Assembly (NCBI GenBank): GCA_022775985.1
Contig: JALFIM010000081.1
Span: forward strand, 1 to 37,250
DNA: 37,250 bases
Direction of reading: 5' to 3'
Source: Prevotella sp.
GTDB lineage: Bacteria > Bacteroidota > Bacteroidia > Bacteroidales > Bacteroidaceae
Part shown: piece by piece, positions 26,574-35,701 of the stretch
Layout of the letters: each line of letters starts with the position of its first letter
Position numbering within the stretch: the stretch's first letter is position 1
Notes under the pieces: generated by a model
What the model was told of the DNA's origin: nothing
Seen by the model: only the letters and a program-made list of their open reading frames with translations
Database searches by the model: none
Translations under genes and position numbers: made by a program

Positions 26574-27788
26574 ATGTTGAGGAGACTGTTATTAGTGTTT
26601 TTTTCCATTGTGTTGACAGCAGGATGCTTTGCGCAAAAGAAGGAGGTGTCTGCGGCCAAGAGTGATATTAAGGCTGGAAGGAATCTTGAACAGGCAGAGG
26701 CTAAGATGAGAGAACTTCTCAAAGATTCTGCAAACCGACATAAAACCAATATATGGGAAGTGCTTTTCAATGCTGTCAAGAAGCAGTATGATGTGAAGAA
26801 TGAGGCTATATTTCTGAAGAATAATCCAGATACTGCTGGATTGTTTCTTAATGCACGAAAGATGTTCTTGGTATATGAGGATTATGACCGCATAGACGCA
26901 TCGCCTGACAGAAGGGGTAAGGTGTCTCCGAAGTATCGCAAGAAACATGCTGAGTTTCTGATACCGTTCCGCAAGAATATTTATAGCGGCGGCATGTTTT
27001 TTGTGGGTAAGCAGAATTTTGCGGAGGCTTACAACATGTTTGATACCTATGTGGATTGTGGGAAAGATAGTCTTTTCACGGGGTATTCCTTTATGGAGAA
27101 CGACTCACGTATGCCGTTGGCCATTTACATGGCATTGTATAGCGCATATAAGATAAAAGATACTGGCAAGACATTGAAATACATAGACATGGCTCTTGCA
27201 GACACCATAAAACTTGACAATAAGTTGCAGTATGTGGCAGAGACATATACTGCACTGAAGGATACGTCAAAACTTGTGGCAACACTTATCAGGGGATTTG
27301 ATACTTATCCTAAGACCATGTACTATTTCCCGAGGTTGTTTAAATATTACTTCAACATCCGTAAGGATATGGAGAAATCTTTGCAACTTACGGATAGGGC
27401 CTTGGCTGTGGACAGTACGAATATGGTGTTCCTGTTTGCACGCAGTTCCTTGATGCTTGAGCTTGGTAGATATGATGAGTGCCTTGATATAAGTAAGAGC
27501 CTGATATCGCGAAATGACACACTTGCGGAGCCTTATCTCAATGCGGGCCTGTGTTTCTACAATCAAGCAGTCAAGATAGACAACAGTATAGAGATGTCTC
27601 GTAAACAGAAACCGCGTCTGTTGAGCCTGTATAGGAGTGCGTTACCGTATATACAGAAGTACAGGGCTCTTATGCCTGATGATAAGCAGCGGTGGGGATT
27701 GCCTCTGTACACGATATACCTGAACCTTAATATGGGTAAGGAATTTGATGAGATAGATAACTTGCTGAGAAAAAAAGATGGAAAATAA
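26574..27788 (+). CDS. Exported TPR-like protein, paralogue of the preceding gene
   Basis: A 404-residue protein with an N-terminal signal peptide (MLRRLLLVFFSIVLTAGCFAQ). The TAGC segment could act as a lipobox with Cys18, so lipidation is possible. The body is helical with weakly matching TPR units (for example LQLTDRALAVDSTNMVFLFA and LPYIQKYRALMPDDKQRWG). It aligns by eye with the neighbour at 25146 over its whole length, sharing RRGKVSPKYRK and WGLPLY positions, but identity is low. Its last 11 bases overlap the start of the helicase gene, so translation of the two is likely coupled. Function unknown; a periplasmic scaffold or sensor role is inference. Confidence 0.82.
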   Translation: MLRRLLLVFFSIVLTAGCFAQKKEVSAAKSDIKAGRNLEQAEAKMRELLKDSANRHKTNIWEVLFNAVKKQYDVKNEAIFLKNNPDTAGLFLNARKMFLVYEDYDRIDASPDRRGKVSPKYRKKHAEFLIPFRKNIYSGGMFFVGKQNFAEAYNMFDTYVDCGKDSLFTGYSFMENDSRMPLAIYMALYSAYKIKDTGKTLKYIDMALADTIKLDNKLQYVAETYTALKDTSKLVATLIRGFDTYPKTMYYFPRLFKYYFNIRKDMEKSLQLTDRALAVDSTNMVFLFARSSLMLELGRYDECLDISKSLISRNDTLAEPYLNAGLCFYNQAVKIDNSIEMSRKQKPRLLSLYRSALPYIQKYRALMPDDKQRWGLPLYTIYLNLNMGKEFDEIDNLLRKKDGK

Positions 27789-29091
27789 TATATTAGATAA
27801 TCTTGGCATATCTGAACTTAATGATATGCAGAAAAAAATGTCAGAGGCGTTCCTGCACTCTGGCTCCGATATTGTGTTGCTGTCACCGACAGGAACTGGC
27901 AAGACCCTTGCTTATTTGTTGCCGTTGGTAGCATCTGTTGACAAGGCTAATGATAATGTACAGGCTGTCGTGGTAGTACCGGGGCGTGAACTCGCATTAC
28001 AGTCTGTCAATGTACTTCGGGCAATGAAGTGCGGTGTACGTGGGTATGCGTGCTATGGTGGCAGACAGACCATGGATGAGCATCGTGAAATACGTAAACT
28101 GATGCCGCAGATAATATTTGCTACGCCGGGAAGATTGAATGATCATATAGACAAGGACAACATATCAATAGCGCATGTTAGGACGGTAGTCATTGATGAG
28201 TTTGACAAGTGTCTGGATATGGGATTCTCAGGAGAGATGATGAGTCTTATGACAAAACTACGGTTTGCGAGCCGTCATGTCTTGTTGTCTGCGACAGCAG
28301 TAGATACTATACCTCAGTACGTGAATATCAGCAACACACGCATGATTGACTATCGGACAGAAAACAATGATTTGTCCGACCGTATCAGAATACATGTTCT
28401 TAGGAGTGTGAAAAAAGACAAACTCGATACATTATACGCTTGTCTTTGTTCAATTGGGAGTGATAGTGCCGTTGTCTTTGTAAATTATCGTGACAGTGTG
28501 GAGCGCGTTGCTGATTATCTTTGCGAGAAAGGCTTTGTCGTAAGTGCGTTTCACGGAGGTCTTGACCAGAAAGAGCGTGAGGCGGCTCTCTATAAGTTTT
28601 CAAATGGCTCTGCGAATATAATGGTTTGTACAGACCTCGCATCACGTGGACTTGATATTAATGGTATAGGGCATGTCATACACTATCACTTGCCAGAGAC
28701 CAGGGAGGCATGCACTCATCGTAATGGACGTACTGCCCGATGGGATGCTACGGGTGATGTGATATTCTTACTCGGCCCGTCGGAGACATTGCCAGACTAT
28801 GTCATCTCTGACGATGAGATGACCTTGCCAGACATATTGCCGCAACCTTCTAAACCCCGTATGGCAACTATATATATAGGTAAGGGAAAGAAAGACAAAA
28901 TCAGTCGTGGAGACATATTGGGGCTGATATGTAAAAAAGGCGGTGTAGACAAAGATAATGTCGGTAAGATAGACGTGAAAGAGCGTTATGCCTACGTGGC
29001 TGTCAGCACAGATGTCGTTAAACAACTTTTGCAGAAGTTGAGGAATGAGAAAATAAAGGGAGTGAAAACTGTATTTGAGTTATTGCGCTGA
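27778..29091 (+). CDS. dbpA: DbpA-type DEAD-box RNA helicase
   Basis: An ATP-dependent RNA helicase, 437 residues. RecA domain 1 carries Q18 of the Q motif, Walker A SPTGTGKT (36-43), motif II DEFD (140-143) and motif III SAT (171-173). Domain 2 has the motif VI HRNGRTAR near residue 318. The last 75 residues (ATIYIGKGKKDKISRGDILGLI...) match the RRM-like DbpA RNA-binding domain, which in E. coli targets 23S rRNA helix 92 in 50S assembly. Motif II is DEFD, not DEAD, a tolerated variant in the family. The ATG overlaps the preceding TPR gene by 11 bp. Confidence 0.9.
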   Translation: MENNILDNLGISELNDMQKKMSEAFLHSGSDIVLLSPTGTGKTLAYLLPLVASVDKANDNVQAVVVVPGRELALQSVNVLRAMKCGVRGYACYGGRQTMDEHREIRKLMPQIIFATPGRLNDHIDKDNISIAHVRTVVIDEFDKCLDMGFSGEMMSLMTKLRFASRHVLLSATAVDTIPQYVNISNTRMIDYRTENNDLSDRIRIHVLRSVKKDKLDTLYACLCSIGSDSAVVFVNYRDSVERVADYLCEKGFVVSAFHGGLDQKEREAALYKFSNGSANIMVCTDLASRGLDINGIGHVIHYHLPETREACTHRNGRTARWDATGDVIFLLGPSETLPDYVISDDEMTLPDILPQPSKPRMATIYIGKGKKDKISRGDILGLICKKGGVDKDNVGKIDVKERYAYVAVSTDVVKQLLQKLRNEKIKGVKTVFELLR

Positions 29092-29190
29092 GAATACAGA
29101 CTATTGATATAGACAGGATATATATAATGAATGTTTTAAGTGTCAATTTGTTTGAAATACAGCTTAAATGCTAAAATAATGTTCATTTGC

Positions 29191-29221
29191 TTGCGTGTTT
29201 CAAATAAAAAATGTAATTTCG
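29191..29221 (+). promoter_or_regulatory. Promoter for the serine operon
   Basis: TTG at 29191-29193 and TAATTTCG at 29214-29221, spacer 20, give a moderate Bacteroidetes promoter. It would leave a leader of about 50 nt before serC. Confidence 0.5.
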
Positions 29222-29275
29222 CAGAACTTAAAGAGTAATAAAAGAAATAATATATAACTTAAAAGTAATATCCGT

Positions 29276-30343
29276 ATGAAAAAGTTTAATTTTAATGCAG
29301 GCCCGTCTATTCTCCCACGTGAGGTGATAGAGAACACTGCAAAGCAAATACTGGATTTCAATGGCACAGGTCTGTCATTGGCGGAAATAAGTCATCGCTC
29401 AAAGGACTTCCAGCCTGTAGTCGATGAGGCAGAGTCGCTGATAAAAGACATTCTTAACATACCTGAAGGATATTCTGTTCTTTTCCTCGGTGGTGGAGCA
29501 TCGCTGGAGTTCTGCATGATACCGTACAACTTCCTTATAAAGAAAGCCGCTTATCTTAATACGGGAACATGGGCCAAGAAGGCTATGAAAGAGGCCAAAC
29601 TGTTTGGCGATGTTGTAGAAGTGGCTTCTTCCGCAGACTCCAACTATACGTTTATTCCCAAGGGATGGGAATGCCCCACAGACGTTGACTATCTGCATAT
29701 AACGACAAACAATACGATCTATGGTACAGAGATACGTGAGGACTTGGATGTGCCTGTAAGTCTCATTGCTGACATGTCGTCCGATATATTCAGCCGTCCC
29801 GTAGATGTGTCAAAATACGACTGTATATACGCAGGTGCCCAGAAGAATCTGGCAATGGCCGGTGTCACGCTTATCATCGTGAAGAACGATGCCTTAGGCA
29901 AGGCTCCACGCCAGATACCTACTATGCTCGACTACCGCACACATGTAGAGAAGGGCTCAATGTTCAATACGCCACCAGTAGTACCTATCTATTCTGCTCT
30001 TGAGACATTGCGTTGGCTCAAGGCGCATGGAGGCGTTGAAGCTATGGACAAACTTGCCAAGCAGCGTGCGGAGATACTGTATGATGAGATAGACCGTAAC
30101 AAACTGTTCCGTGGCACAGTGGAGACGGCAGACCGCTCTCTTATGAATATCTGTTTCGTAATGCAGCCTGAGTATGCAGAGCTCGAGAAACCATTCCTTG
30201 AGTTCGCCACATCAAAGGGTATGGTCGGTATCAAGGGGCACCGCTCTGTCGGAGGATTCCGTGCAAGTTGCTACAATGCACAGACCATAGAGGGCGTGAA
30301 CGCTCTTGTGGCTTGTATGAAGGAGTTTGAGACAAACCATTGA
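29276..30343 (+). CDS. serC: Phosphoserine aminotransferase
   Basis: SerC transaminates 3-phosphohydroxypyruvate with glutamate to 3-phosphoserine; the enzyme also serves in pyridoxal-phosphate synthesis. The N-terminus [14 protein letters not shown] is diagnostic, and the PLP lysine lies in [13 protein letters not shown]. The loops [10 protein letters not shown] and [10 protein letters not shown] bind phosphate and substrate. Length (355) is standard. It starts the serC-serA-DUF1015 set; a hairpin after its stop may reduce transcription into serA. Confidence 0.95.
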   Translation: MKKFNFNAGPSILPREVIENTAKQILDFNGTGLSLAEISHRSKDFQPVVDEAESLIKDILNIPEGYSVLFLGGGASLEFCMIPYNFLIKKAAYLNTGTWAKKAMKEAKLFGDVVEVASSADSNYTFIPKGWECPTDVDYLHITTNNTIYGTEIREDLDVPVSLIADMSSDIFSRPVDVSKYDCIYAGAQKNLAMAGVTLIIVKNDALGKAPRQIPTMLDYRTHVEKGSMFNTPPVVPIYSALETLRWLKAHGGVEAMDKLAKQRAEILYDEIDRNKLFRGTVETADRSLMNICFVMQPEYAELEKPFLEFATSKGMVGIKGHRSVGGFRASCYNAQTIEGVNALVACMKEFETNH

Positions 30344-30367
30344 TTTTAGAGTCATAACAATAAATAC

Positions 30368-30399
30368 ATAGCCCTTAGGAGATATGTCCTAAGGGCTAT
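30368..30399 (+). terminator. Hairpin between serC and serA
   Basis: A perfect 13-bp stem (arms 30368-30380 and 30387-30399) with a 6-nt loop, followed by TTCAACC. It lacks a T-run and lies inside an otherwise same-strand functional cluster, so it may be a partial terminator or an RNA-stability element. Confidence 0.6.
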
Positions 30400-30425
30400 T
30401 TCAACCTATATTAACCGATTTTCTT

Positions 30426-31343
30426 ATGAACGTTTTAGTATTGACAGAGAAACCGTTTGCTCCGGCCGCAGTGGCAGGTATGCAACAGGAGATAGAGAGT
30501 GCAGGACACAAATTCTTGTTGGTAGAGAATTATGCAGACGTCACTGAAGCCAAGAAAGCTGTGGCTGATGCAGATGCGCTGATTGTACGTTCGGACAAGG
30601 TTACGCCTGAACTTATCGATGCTGCTCCTAACCTGAAAATAGTCGTGAGGGCAGGTGCAGGATATGATAGCATAGACACGGCCTACGCAAAGGAGAAAGG
30701 CATTGTGGTGGAAAACACGCCAGGGCAGAACTCAAATGCCGTAGCAGAACTTGTATTCGGAATGTTGGTATTCACTGTCCGCAATTTCTTCAATGGCAAG
30801 GCTGGCTCTGAACTTAAAGGCAAGAAGATAGGCATCCTTGCTTTTGGCAATGTCGGCCGCAATGTGGCACGCATTGCAAAAGGCTTTGGCATGGATGTAT
30901 ATGCTTATGACGCATACTGCCCAAGCGAGTCTATTGAGGCTGCTGGCGTTCATGCCGTAGGTTCGCAGGAAGAGTTGTTTGACACTTGCGATATCGTCTC
31001 TCTGCATATTCCTGCAACCAACGAGACAAAGAACAGCATCAATTATTCTCTTGTGTCAAGAATGCACAAGGGCGGTATTCTTGTCAATACGGCACGTAAG
31101 GAGGTCATTGACGAGACGCAATTGCTGAAGTTGATGGCTGAGCGTACAGACCTTAAGTATGTCACAGATATAAAGCCAGACGCTGATGCCGAGTTCTCAA
31201 AGTTTGAGGGCCGCTATTTCTCTACTCCCAAGAAGATGGGCGCACAGACGGCGGAGGCTAATGCCAATGCGGGTATAGCTGCCGCAAAGCAGATAAACGC
31301 TTTCTTCGCTGATGGTTGCACCAAGTATCAGGTAAACAAGTAA
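30426..31343 (+). CDS. serA: D-3-phosphoglycerate dehydrogenase, ACT-less, lysine type
   Basis: SerA oxidises 3-phosphoglycerate with NAD to start serine synthesis. The nucleotide-binding loop is GILAFGNVG (137-144), with Asp162 binding the ribose. Arg224 in NTARKEV matches the substrate arginine. The usual catalytic His of the TPH-G-T motif is replaced by Lys269 (TPKKMGAQT). The chain stops after the substrate domain at 305 residues with no ACT or ASB regulatory domain. This combination fits the type III lysine group of PGDHs described for Entamoeba, which were linked to Bacteroidetes. It is 82 bp after serC and 18 bp before the DUF1015 gene. Confidence 0.9.
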   Translation: MNVLVLTEKPFAPAAVAGMQQEIESAGHKFLLVENYADVTEAKKAVADADALIVRSDKVTPELIDAAPNLKIVVRAGAGYDSIDTAYAKEKGIVVENTPGQNSNAVAELVFGMLVFTVRNFFNGKAGSELKGKKIGILAFGNVGRNVARIAKGFGMDVYAYDAYCPSESIEAAGVHAVGSQEELFDTCDIVSLHIPATNETKNSINYSLVSRMHKGGILVNTARKEVIDETQLLKLMAERTDLKYVTDIKPDADAEFSKFEGRYFSTPKKMGAQTAEANANAGIAAAKQINAFFADGCTKYQVNK

Positions 31344-31361
31344 ACGTGAATATCGATATAT

Positions 31362-32609
31362 ATGGCAATAGTAAAACCTTTTAAGGGCATAAGACCACCG
31401 CAGAGTCTTGTAGAGCGTGTGGAGTCACGGCCATACGATGTCCTCAGCAGTGACGAGGCCCGTCACGAGGCTGCGGGCAATGAGATGAGTCTTTATCATA
31501 TCACGATGCCGGAGATAGACTTCGATGACTCCGTCAGTGACGGTGATCCGCGTGTCTATGAGAAGGCTGCGCAGAATTTCAAGAAATTCCTTGATAACAA
31601 ATGGCTCGTACAAGACGACAAGGAGTGCTATTACATCTATGCGCAGACTATGAAAGGCCGTACTCAGTATGGCATAGTTCTTGGGGCTTATGTCAATGAC
31701 TACCTCAACGGTGTCATTAAGAAGCATGAGCTTACACGACGTGATAAAGAGGAGGACCGTATGCGCAATGTCCGTATATGCAATGCCAACATTGAGCCTG
31801 TGTTTCTTGCATATCCTGACAATGCCGTATTGGATGCGATACTCAGAAAATACGCTGACAAGGAGTGTGTCTACGACTTCATTGCGCCGATAGACGGTTT
31901 CCGTCATCAGTTATGGGTAGTGTCTGATGATGCTGATATAAAGACTATAACGGAGGAGTTTGCCAAGATGCCTGCCATGTACATCGCTGATGGACACCAT
32001 AGAAGTGCTGCTGCGGCATTGGTCGGAGCGGAGAAGGCACGTCAGAATCCTCATCACACCGGCAAGGAGGAGTACAATTATTTCATGGCAGCCTGTTTTC
32101 AGGCATCACAGCTTACGGTTCTTGACTACAACAGGGTGGTGAAAGACCTCAACGGCCTGTCATCAGAAACCTTCCTTGAGAAATTGGCAGTCAATTTCGA
32201 CGTGGAGTGTGAGGGTGTTGAGACGTATCATCCCAAGCAACTGCATGAGTTCTCGTTATATCTTGACGGCAAGTGGTACAAACTCACGGCCAAGTCTGGT
32301 ACGTATGACGATACTGACCCCATAGGAGTGTTGGACGTAGACATATCAAGTAGGCTCATTCTTCAGGATATCCTTGAGATTGGTGACTTGCGTTCAAGTA
32401 AGCGTATTGATTTCGTAGGCGGACTGCGAGGGCTTGAAGAACTGAAGCGGAGGGTAGACTCTGGCGAGATGCGTGCTGCGCTTGCCCTTTATCCTGTCAC
32501 GATGAAGCAGATTATGGATATCGCAGACAGTGGCAAGATTATGCCGCCTAAAGCCACGTGGTTTGAGCCAAAGCTGCGCTCGGGACTCGTGATACATAAA
32601 CTTGACTGA
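31362..32609 (+). CDS. DUF1015 family protein of the serine operon
   Basis: A 415-residue cytoplasmic protein, beginning MAIVKPFKGIRPP, that matches the DUF1015 family across its length, including KKHELTRRDKEEDR (120-133) and the strongest block AMYIADGHHRSAAAA (205-219). No biochemical role is firmly known to me. The DGHHR motif (210-214) resembles the phosphate-handling GxHR of ParB/sulfiredoxin-fold nucleotide-dependent enzymes, including the ADP-dependent serine kinase SerK. Its place 18 bp after serA, with no serB phosphatase in the window, suggests a role with serine or phosphoserine. This is a hypothesis. A strong terminator follows. Confidence 0.9.
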   Translation: MAIVKPFKGIRPPQSLVERVESRPYDVLSSDEARHEAAGNEMSLYHITMPEIDFDDSVSDGDPRVYEKAAQNFKKFLDNKWLVQDDKECYYIYAQTMKGRTQYGIVLGAYVNDYLNGVIKKHELTRRDKEEDRMRNVRICNANIEPVFLAYPDNAVLDAILRKYADKECVYDFIAPIDGFRHQLWVVSDDADIKTITEEFAKMPAMYIADGHHRSAAAALVGAEKARQNPHHTGKEEYNYFMAACFQASQLTVLDYNRVVKDLNGLSSETFLEKLAVNFDVECEGVETYHPKQLHEFSLYLDGKWYKLTAKSGTYDDTDPIGVLDVDISSRLILQDILEIGDLRSSKRIDFVGGLRGLEELKRRVDSGEMRAALALYPVTMKQIMDIADSGKIMPPKATWFEPKLRSGLVIHKLD

Positions 32610-32674
32610 TTAATGTGCGTACATGAGCCATGAAAAGTGTCCTTGGTTCGTTCGCACAATCATAGGAGCATGAC

Positions 32675-32730
32675 ATAAAAGCCAGAATGCCGTGTGGGAC
32701 GAATCATCCACACGGCATTCTGGCTTTTAT
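32675..32730. terminator. Bidirectional terminator between convergent operons
   Basis: A perfect 23-bp stem, arms 32675-32697 and 32708-32730, with a 10-nt loop. The outer ends read AAAA before and TTTT after, so each strand ends the stem with T-runs. It lies between the serine operon (+) and the zinc-ribbon lipoprotein gene (-). Confidence 0.85.
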
Positions 32731-32765
32731 ATAGGCATAGGCTCACTGTTGTATGCCGGCCGCTC

Positions 32766-33764
32766 TCAGTCATTCATTGCACCGCAGTATGGGCATATGC
32801 CTTTACCGTTCAGCTTATGCCCACAATTTCCACATACGTATTTCCCGTGATTGCCTTTCACCCATGTCCTTATGGCAAAGAGCACGTAAGCGGCGAGCAT
32901 CACATATCCTATATAGTAGAGAGTGGCAATGCTGAATATTATATAGTTGGCGGCGCAGATACCCGCAAGGCCGCAGAGGTACATCGTGGCTTCGGGTATG
33001 GAGAGCTGGTTCTTTACGTCATCGAATGCCGCGAGGGCCACGATGAGCAAGGCCCATACCGAAGATACGAATATGCCGAGAATCAGCGGCAGTGAAAATG
33101 GGTTCAGTGAAGGGTGATAGTAGAAGTGTCGCCATGTGTCAGGGGCAAACAACTGTATGCTGGAGTATAATGTAGCCGCAGCAGCCACGCAGATAGCCAG
33201 TAGGGTAGGGTATATGCTGTCTATGTCGTTGAAGTGTACTACATAAGCATTCTTCTTGAATATGTTGTGCAGGATATACGATATGGCTATGACGCTTATT
33301 ATTATCAGGAATATAAGCAGGTGCATGTCAGAGAACGTACTTATAAACTGTGATATCGGATCATCTGGCACTACGTTCTGCAGCAGTTGTTTTTCGTGAA
33401 TCCATCCAAACGTTGATTGGTCTCTTGCCACCTGTACCCACACGGAGTCTATCCTGTCGTTGCTCAGTATTCTTATGTCGGCCACCACTATATGGTCGTT
33501 GCGCTTGATGTACAGCGTGTCTGTCGGCAGATTGTTTATGGCCTCGTCTGGCTGTTGGTGTATCAGCGGCAGAGAGTCGGTCTTGACCACGAAATTGTAG
33601 TTTCGCGAGTAGTGGTGAGTACTCTCGAAGTCAAGAGGCACGTTGTCGCTTGCCTCGCTGATGACGGTAGGCTGGCCGTCCTGACTTGGCGTGCGCTGAT
33701 GGTAGCATCCGTGAAGAACCGATGCCACTATCAGCAAAAGCAGATATTTAAGAGTTCTTGTCAT
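32766..33764 (-). CDS. Lipoprotein with SH3-like domain, membrane helices and C-terminal zinc ribbon
   Basis: I do not recognise the whole protein, but its parts are legible. A signal peptide with lipobox VLHGC gives probable lipidation. Residues about 75-130 look like a bacterial SH3-type segment (ITVKQ-like DTLYIKRNDHIVV... SVWVQVARDQSTFGWIHEKQ). Four or five hydrophobic helices follow (first LLIFLIIISVIAISYIL). The C-terminus YVCGNCGHKL...ICPYCGAMND holds two CxxC pairs, a zinc ribbon. At about 332 residues, the start may be 33764 or 33770. It overlaps the end of the U32 gene by 17-23 bp, which suggests coupled translation. The mix of a lipobox and multiple helices is unusual. Confidence 0.75.
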   Translation of the reverse strand: MTRTLKYLLLLIVASVLHGCYHQRTPSQDGQPTVISEASDNVPLDFESTHHYSRNYNFVVKTDSLPLIHQQPDEAINNLPTDTLYIKRNDHIVVADIRILSNDRIDSVWVQVARDQSTFGWIHEKQLLQNVVPDDPISQFISTFSDMHLLIFLIIISVIAISYILHNIFKKNAYVVHFNDIDSIYPTLLAICVAAAATLYSSIQLFAPDTWRHFYYHPSLNPFSLPLILGIFVSSVWALLIVALAAFDDVKNQLSIPEATMYLCGLAGICAANYIIFSIATLYYIGYVMLAAYVLFAIRTWVKGNHGKYVCGNCGHKLNGKGICPYCGAMND

Positions 33765-35631
33765 AAACATTCATCTGGCAGTGTTTGCAGTCAAATACCA
33801 CTCCGAATTTCTTGTTGTTCTCAAGTACCAGTGTGAGGGGCTCTTTCCATGTGGGTTTCGTCCCGCCGTTCTTCACGCAGTGTCCGAGCGCGAACCTTAT
33901 GCAGTGGCGGCACTGCATGACCGTCGCTCCTGGGATGCGTGTGCGCTCGTATGCACTGCCTGGTGAGGTCAGTCCGTTGGCTATATAGAAGTCGCGTGCC
34001 ACTCCGTTGGCTATGTTGTAGAGGTAATGACTGCTTCCGTATATGCCTACAGGCAACTTGTCCTTGCTGCCTTGCTGCCTGTCGCATGGAGCAGTGTGTG
34101 CATGCATTGACTTCTCGGCCAGCATCTTGTCTAAAGCGTCTGCCATGGCGCGGCGTAGGTCTGACAGTCTGCTTGAGGGGATGAACATGCTGCATACATC
34201 GTCATCTACGGTTATGTTATAGTCCGAATATACTGTGCTGCCAAGTTTCGACAGTTGTGTCACGATGTTGTCGTGCTGTGGCTTCTTGGCTTCCACTTTC
34301 TCTATATCCATCGTTACGGTCACGCTGTCAGCTCCGTGGCATAAGGCCGTGAGTGCAAGGCCATGGGGCATGCTGTGCAAGTGCATGCTGATGTCTATCT
34401 TGCGTTCCGCGCTCTTGCCCGTCAGTGCAGACTCAAATTGCTTGTCGTTGTTGCGGAACACAGTCATGCCTGTACGCAAGTCTGTTGGCATCTTGTGCGG
34501 GAATATCTTATTGCCCTCCACGCGGTTGACACGGAATCCCTCCAAGTCTCCATTATTGCCTATGTAGCACAGGCCGTCACCATTGGCAAACGACTCTACA
34601 CCGGCTATGGTCAGGAAATTGCGGCGTATGTCCTTCACCTTGCCTACGGGCTTGCCTTTGGCTTTCGGCGTCTCGGGTGACGATATGCCCTGTTGGCGGC
34701 CGTTGATGAAATATGACGTATAGCCGCGGTTGAATGTTTTTTGCAGGTCTGGGGTGAATGAGTAGTGGCATCTTCCGAGTGATGCACGGCGGTATTTCCC
34801 TGGGTTGTGTGCCACTATCTGCTCTATGCGCTGGTTGTAGGCCGCCACCACATTCTTGACGTATGTTATGTCCTTGAGCCGTCCTTCTATCTTGAACGAC
34901 ACCACTCCTGCCTCAAGGAGTTTCTCCAGATTGTCTATCTGGCACATGTCTTTCAGTGACAGCAGATGCCGTCCGCTTACTATCATGTCGCCGTTGTCGT
35001 CCACAAGGTCAAACTTCATCCTGCACACTTGGGCACATTCGCCACGGTTGGCACTGCGTCCCATGCAGCATTGTGAGGCGTAGCACAGACCAGAGTAGCT
35101 GACGCACAGTGCCCCGTGTACGAAAGCCTCAAGCTCTACGTCGGGCACTTGCCTGTGGATGCTGCTTATCTCATCGAGCGACAGCTCGCGTGCCAGCACC
35201 ACCCGTGCCATGCCGCAGTCGCGCAGCCATGCCACCTTCTCCGCATGGCGGTTGTCGGTCTGTGTGCTTGCGTGCATACGTCCCTTGTAGTAAGCCAAAG
35301 TATCACTGTCGTCGGCATCGTTCACCATCTTTACGATAGCCATGTCCTGCACCAGTATGGCATCTACATGCACCTTGCTGAGCTGGCATAGCAACTGGCG
35401 TATGCCCTCAATCTCATCATCGTAGACAATGGTGTTGATGGTGACATAAACGCGTGCCATGAACTTGTGGGCATATTCACATAGTGTCTTTATGTCCTCT
35501 ATGCTGTTGGCGGCGTTGGCGCGTGCTCCATGATGGGCTGCGCCTATATACACGGCATCGGCTCCGTGGTCTATGGCGGCAATGCCTGTCTCTAAGTTTT
35601 TCGCGGGTGCGAGAAGTTCTATTGTCTGCAT
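33748..35631 (-). CDS. U32-family protein, RlhA-like
   Basis: A 627-residue protein of the peptidase U32 family. The N-terminus starts LLAPAKNLETGIAAIDHGADAVYIG, and the family Cys cluster is in GLCYASQCCMGRSANRGECAQVCR (about 195-220). The C-terminus CRHCIRFALGHC and FGVVFDCKHCQM resembles E. coli RlhA, which needs an iron-sulfur cluster and hydroxylates C2501 of 23S rRNA. The length (RlhA 653) fits better than TrhP (453). The central DUF3656-like region is consistent. The family name does not imply protease activity. It lies 70 bp after metA on the same strand. Confidence 0.82.
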   Translation of the reverse strand: MQTIELLAPAKNLETGIAAIDHGADAVYIGAAHHGARANAANSIEDIKTLCEYAHKFMARVYVTINTIVYDDEIEGIRQLLCQLSKVHVDAILVQDMAIVKMVNDADDSDTLAYYKGRMHASTQTDNRHAEKVAWLRDCGMARVVLARELSLDEISSIHRQVPDVELEAFVHGALCVSYSGLCYASQCCMGRSANRGECAQVCRMKFDLVDDNGDMIVSGRHLLSLKDMCQIDNLEKLLEAGVVSFKIEGRLKDITYVKNVVAAYNQRIEQIVAHNPGKYRRASLGRCHYSFTPDLQKTFNRGYTSYFINGRQQGISSPETPKAKGKPVGKVKDIRRNFLTIAGVESFANGDGLCYIGNNGDLEGFRVNRVEGNKIFPHKMPTDLRTGMTVFRNNDKQFESALTGKSAERKIDISMHLHSMPHGLALTALCHGADSVTVTMDIEKVEAKKPQHDNIVTQLSKLGSTVYSDYNITVDDDVCSMFIPSSRLSDLRRAMADALDKMLAEKSMHAHTAPCDRQQGSKDKLPVGIYGSSHYLYNIANGVARDFYIANGLTSPGSAYERTRIPGATVMQCRHCIRFALGHCVKNGGTKPTWKEPLTLVLENNKKFGVVFDCKHCQMNVYDKNS

Positions 35632-35701
35632 ATTCGGTGTTTGCGGCTTGTCTGGTACTACTTAGCTTGCCTGTCGTGGCAGTGGCCGTGTGTCCGTGCG
35701 G

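Noticed and set aside
30426..31343. serA regarded as catalytically dead because the catalytic His is missing
   Set aside because: Lysine-type PGDHs are an accepted active subgroup, and the gene lies in an intact serine cluster.
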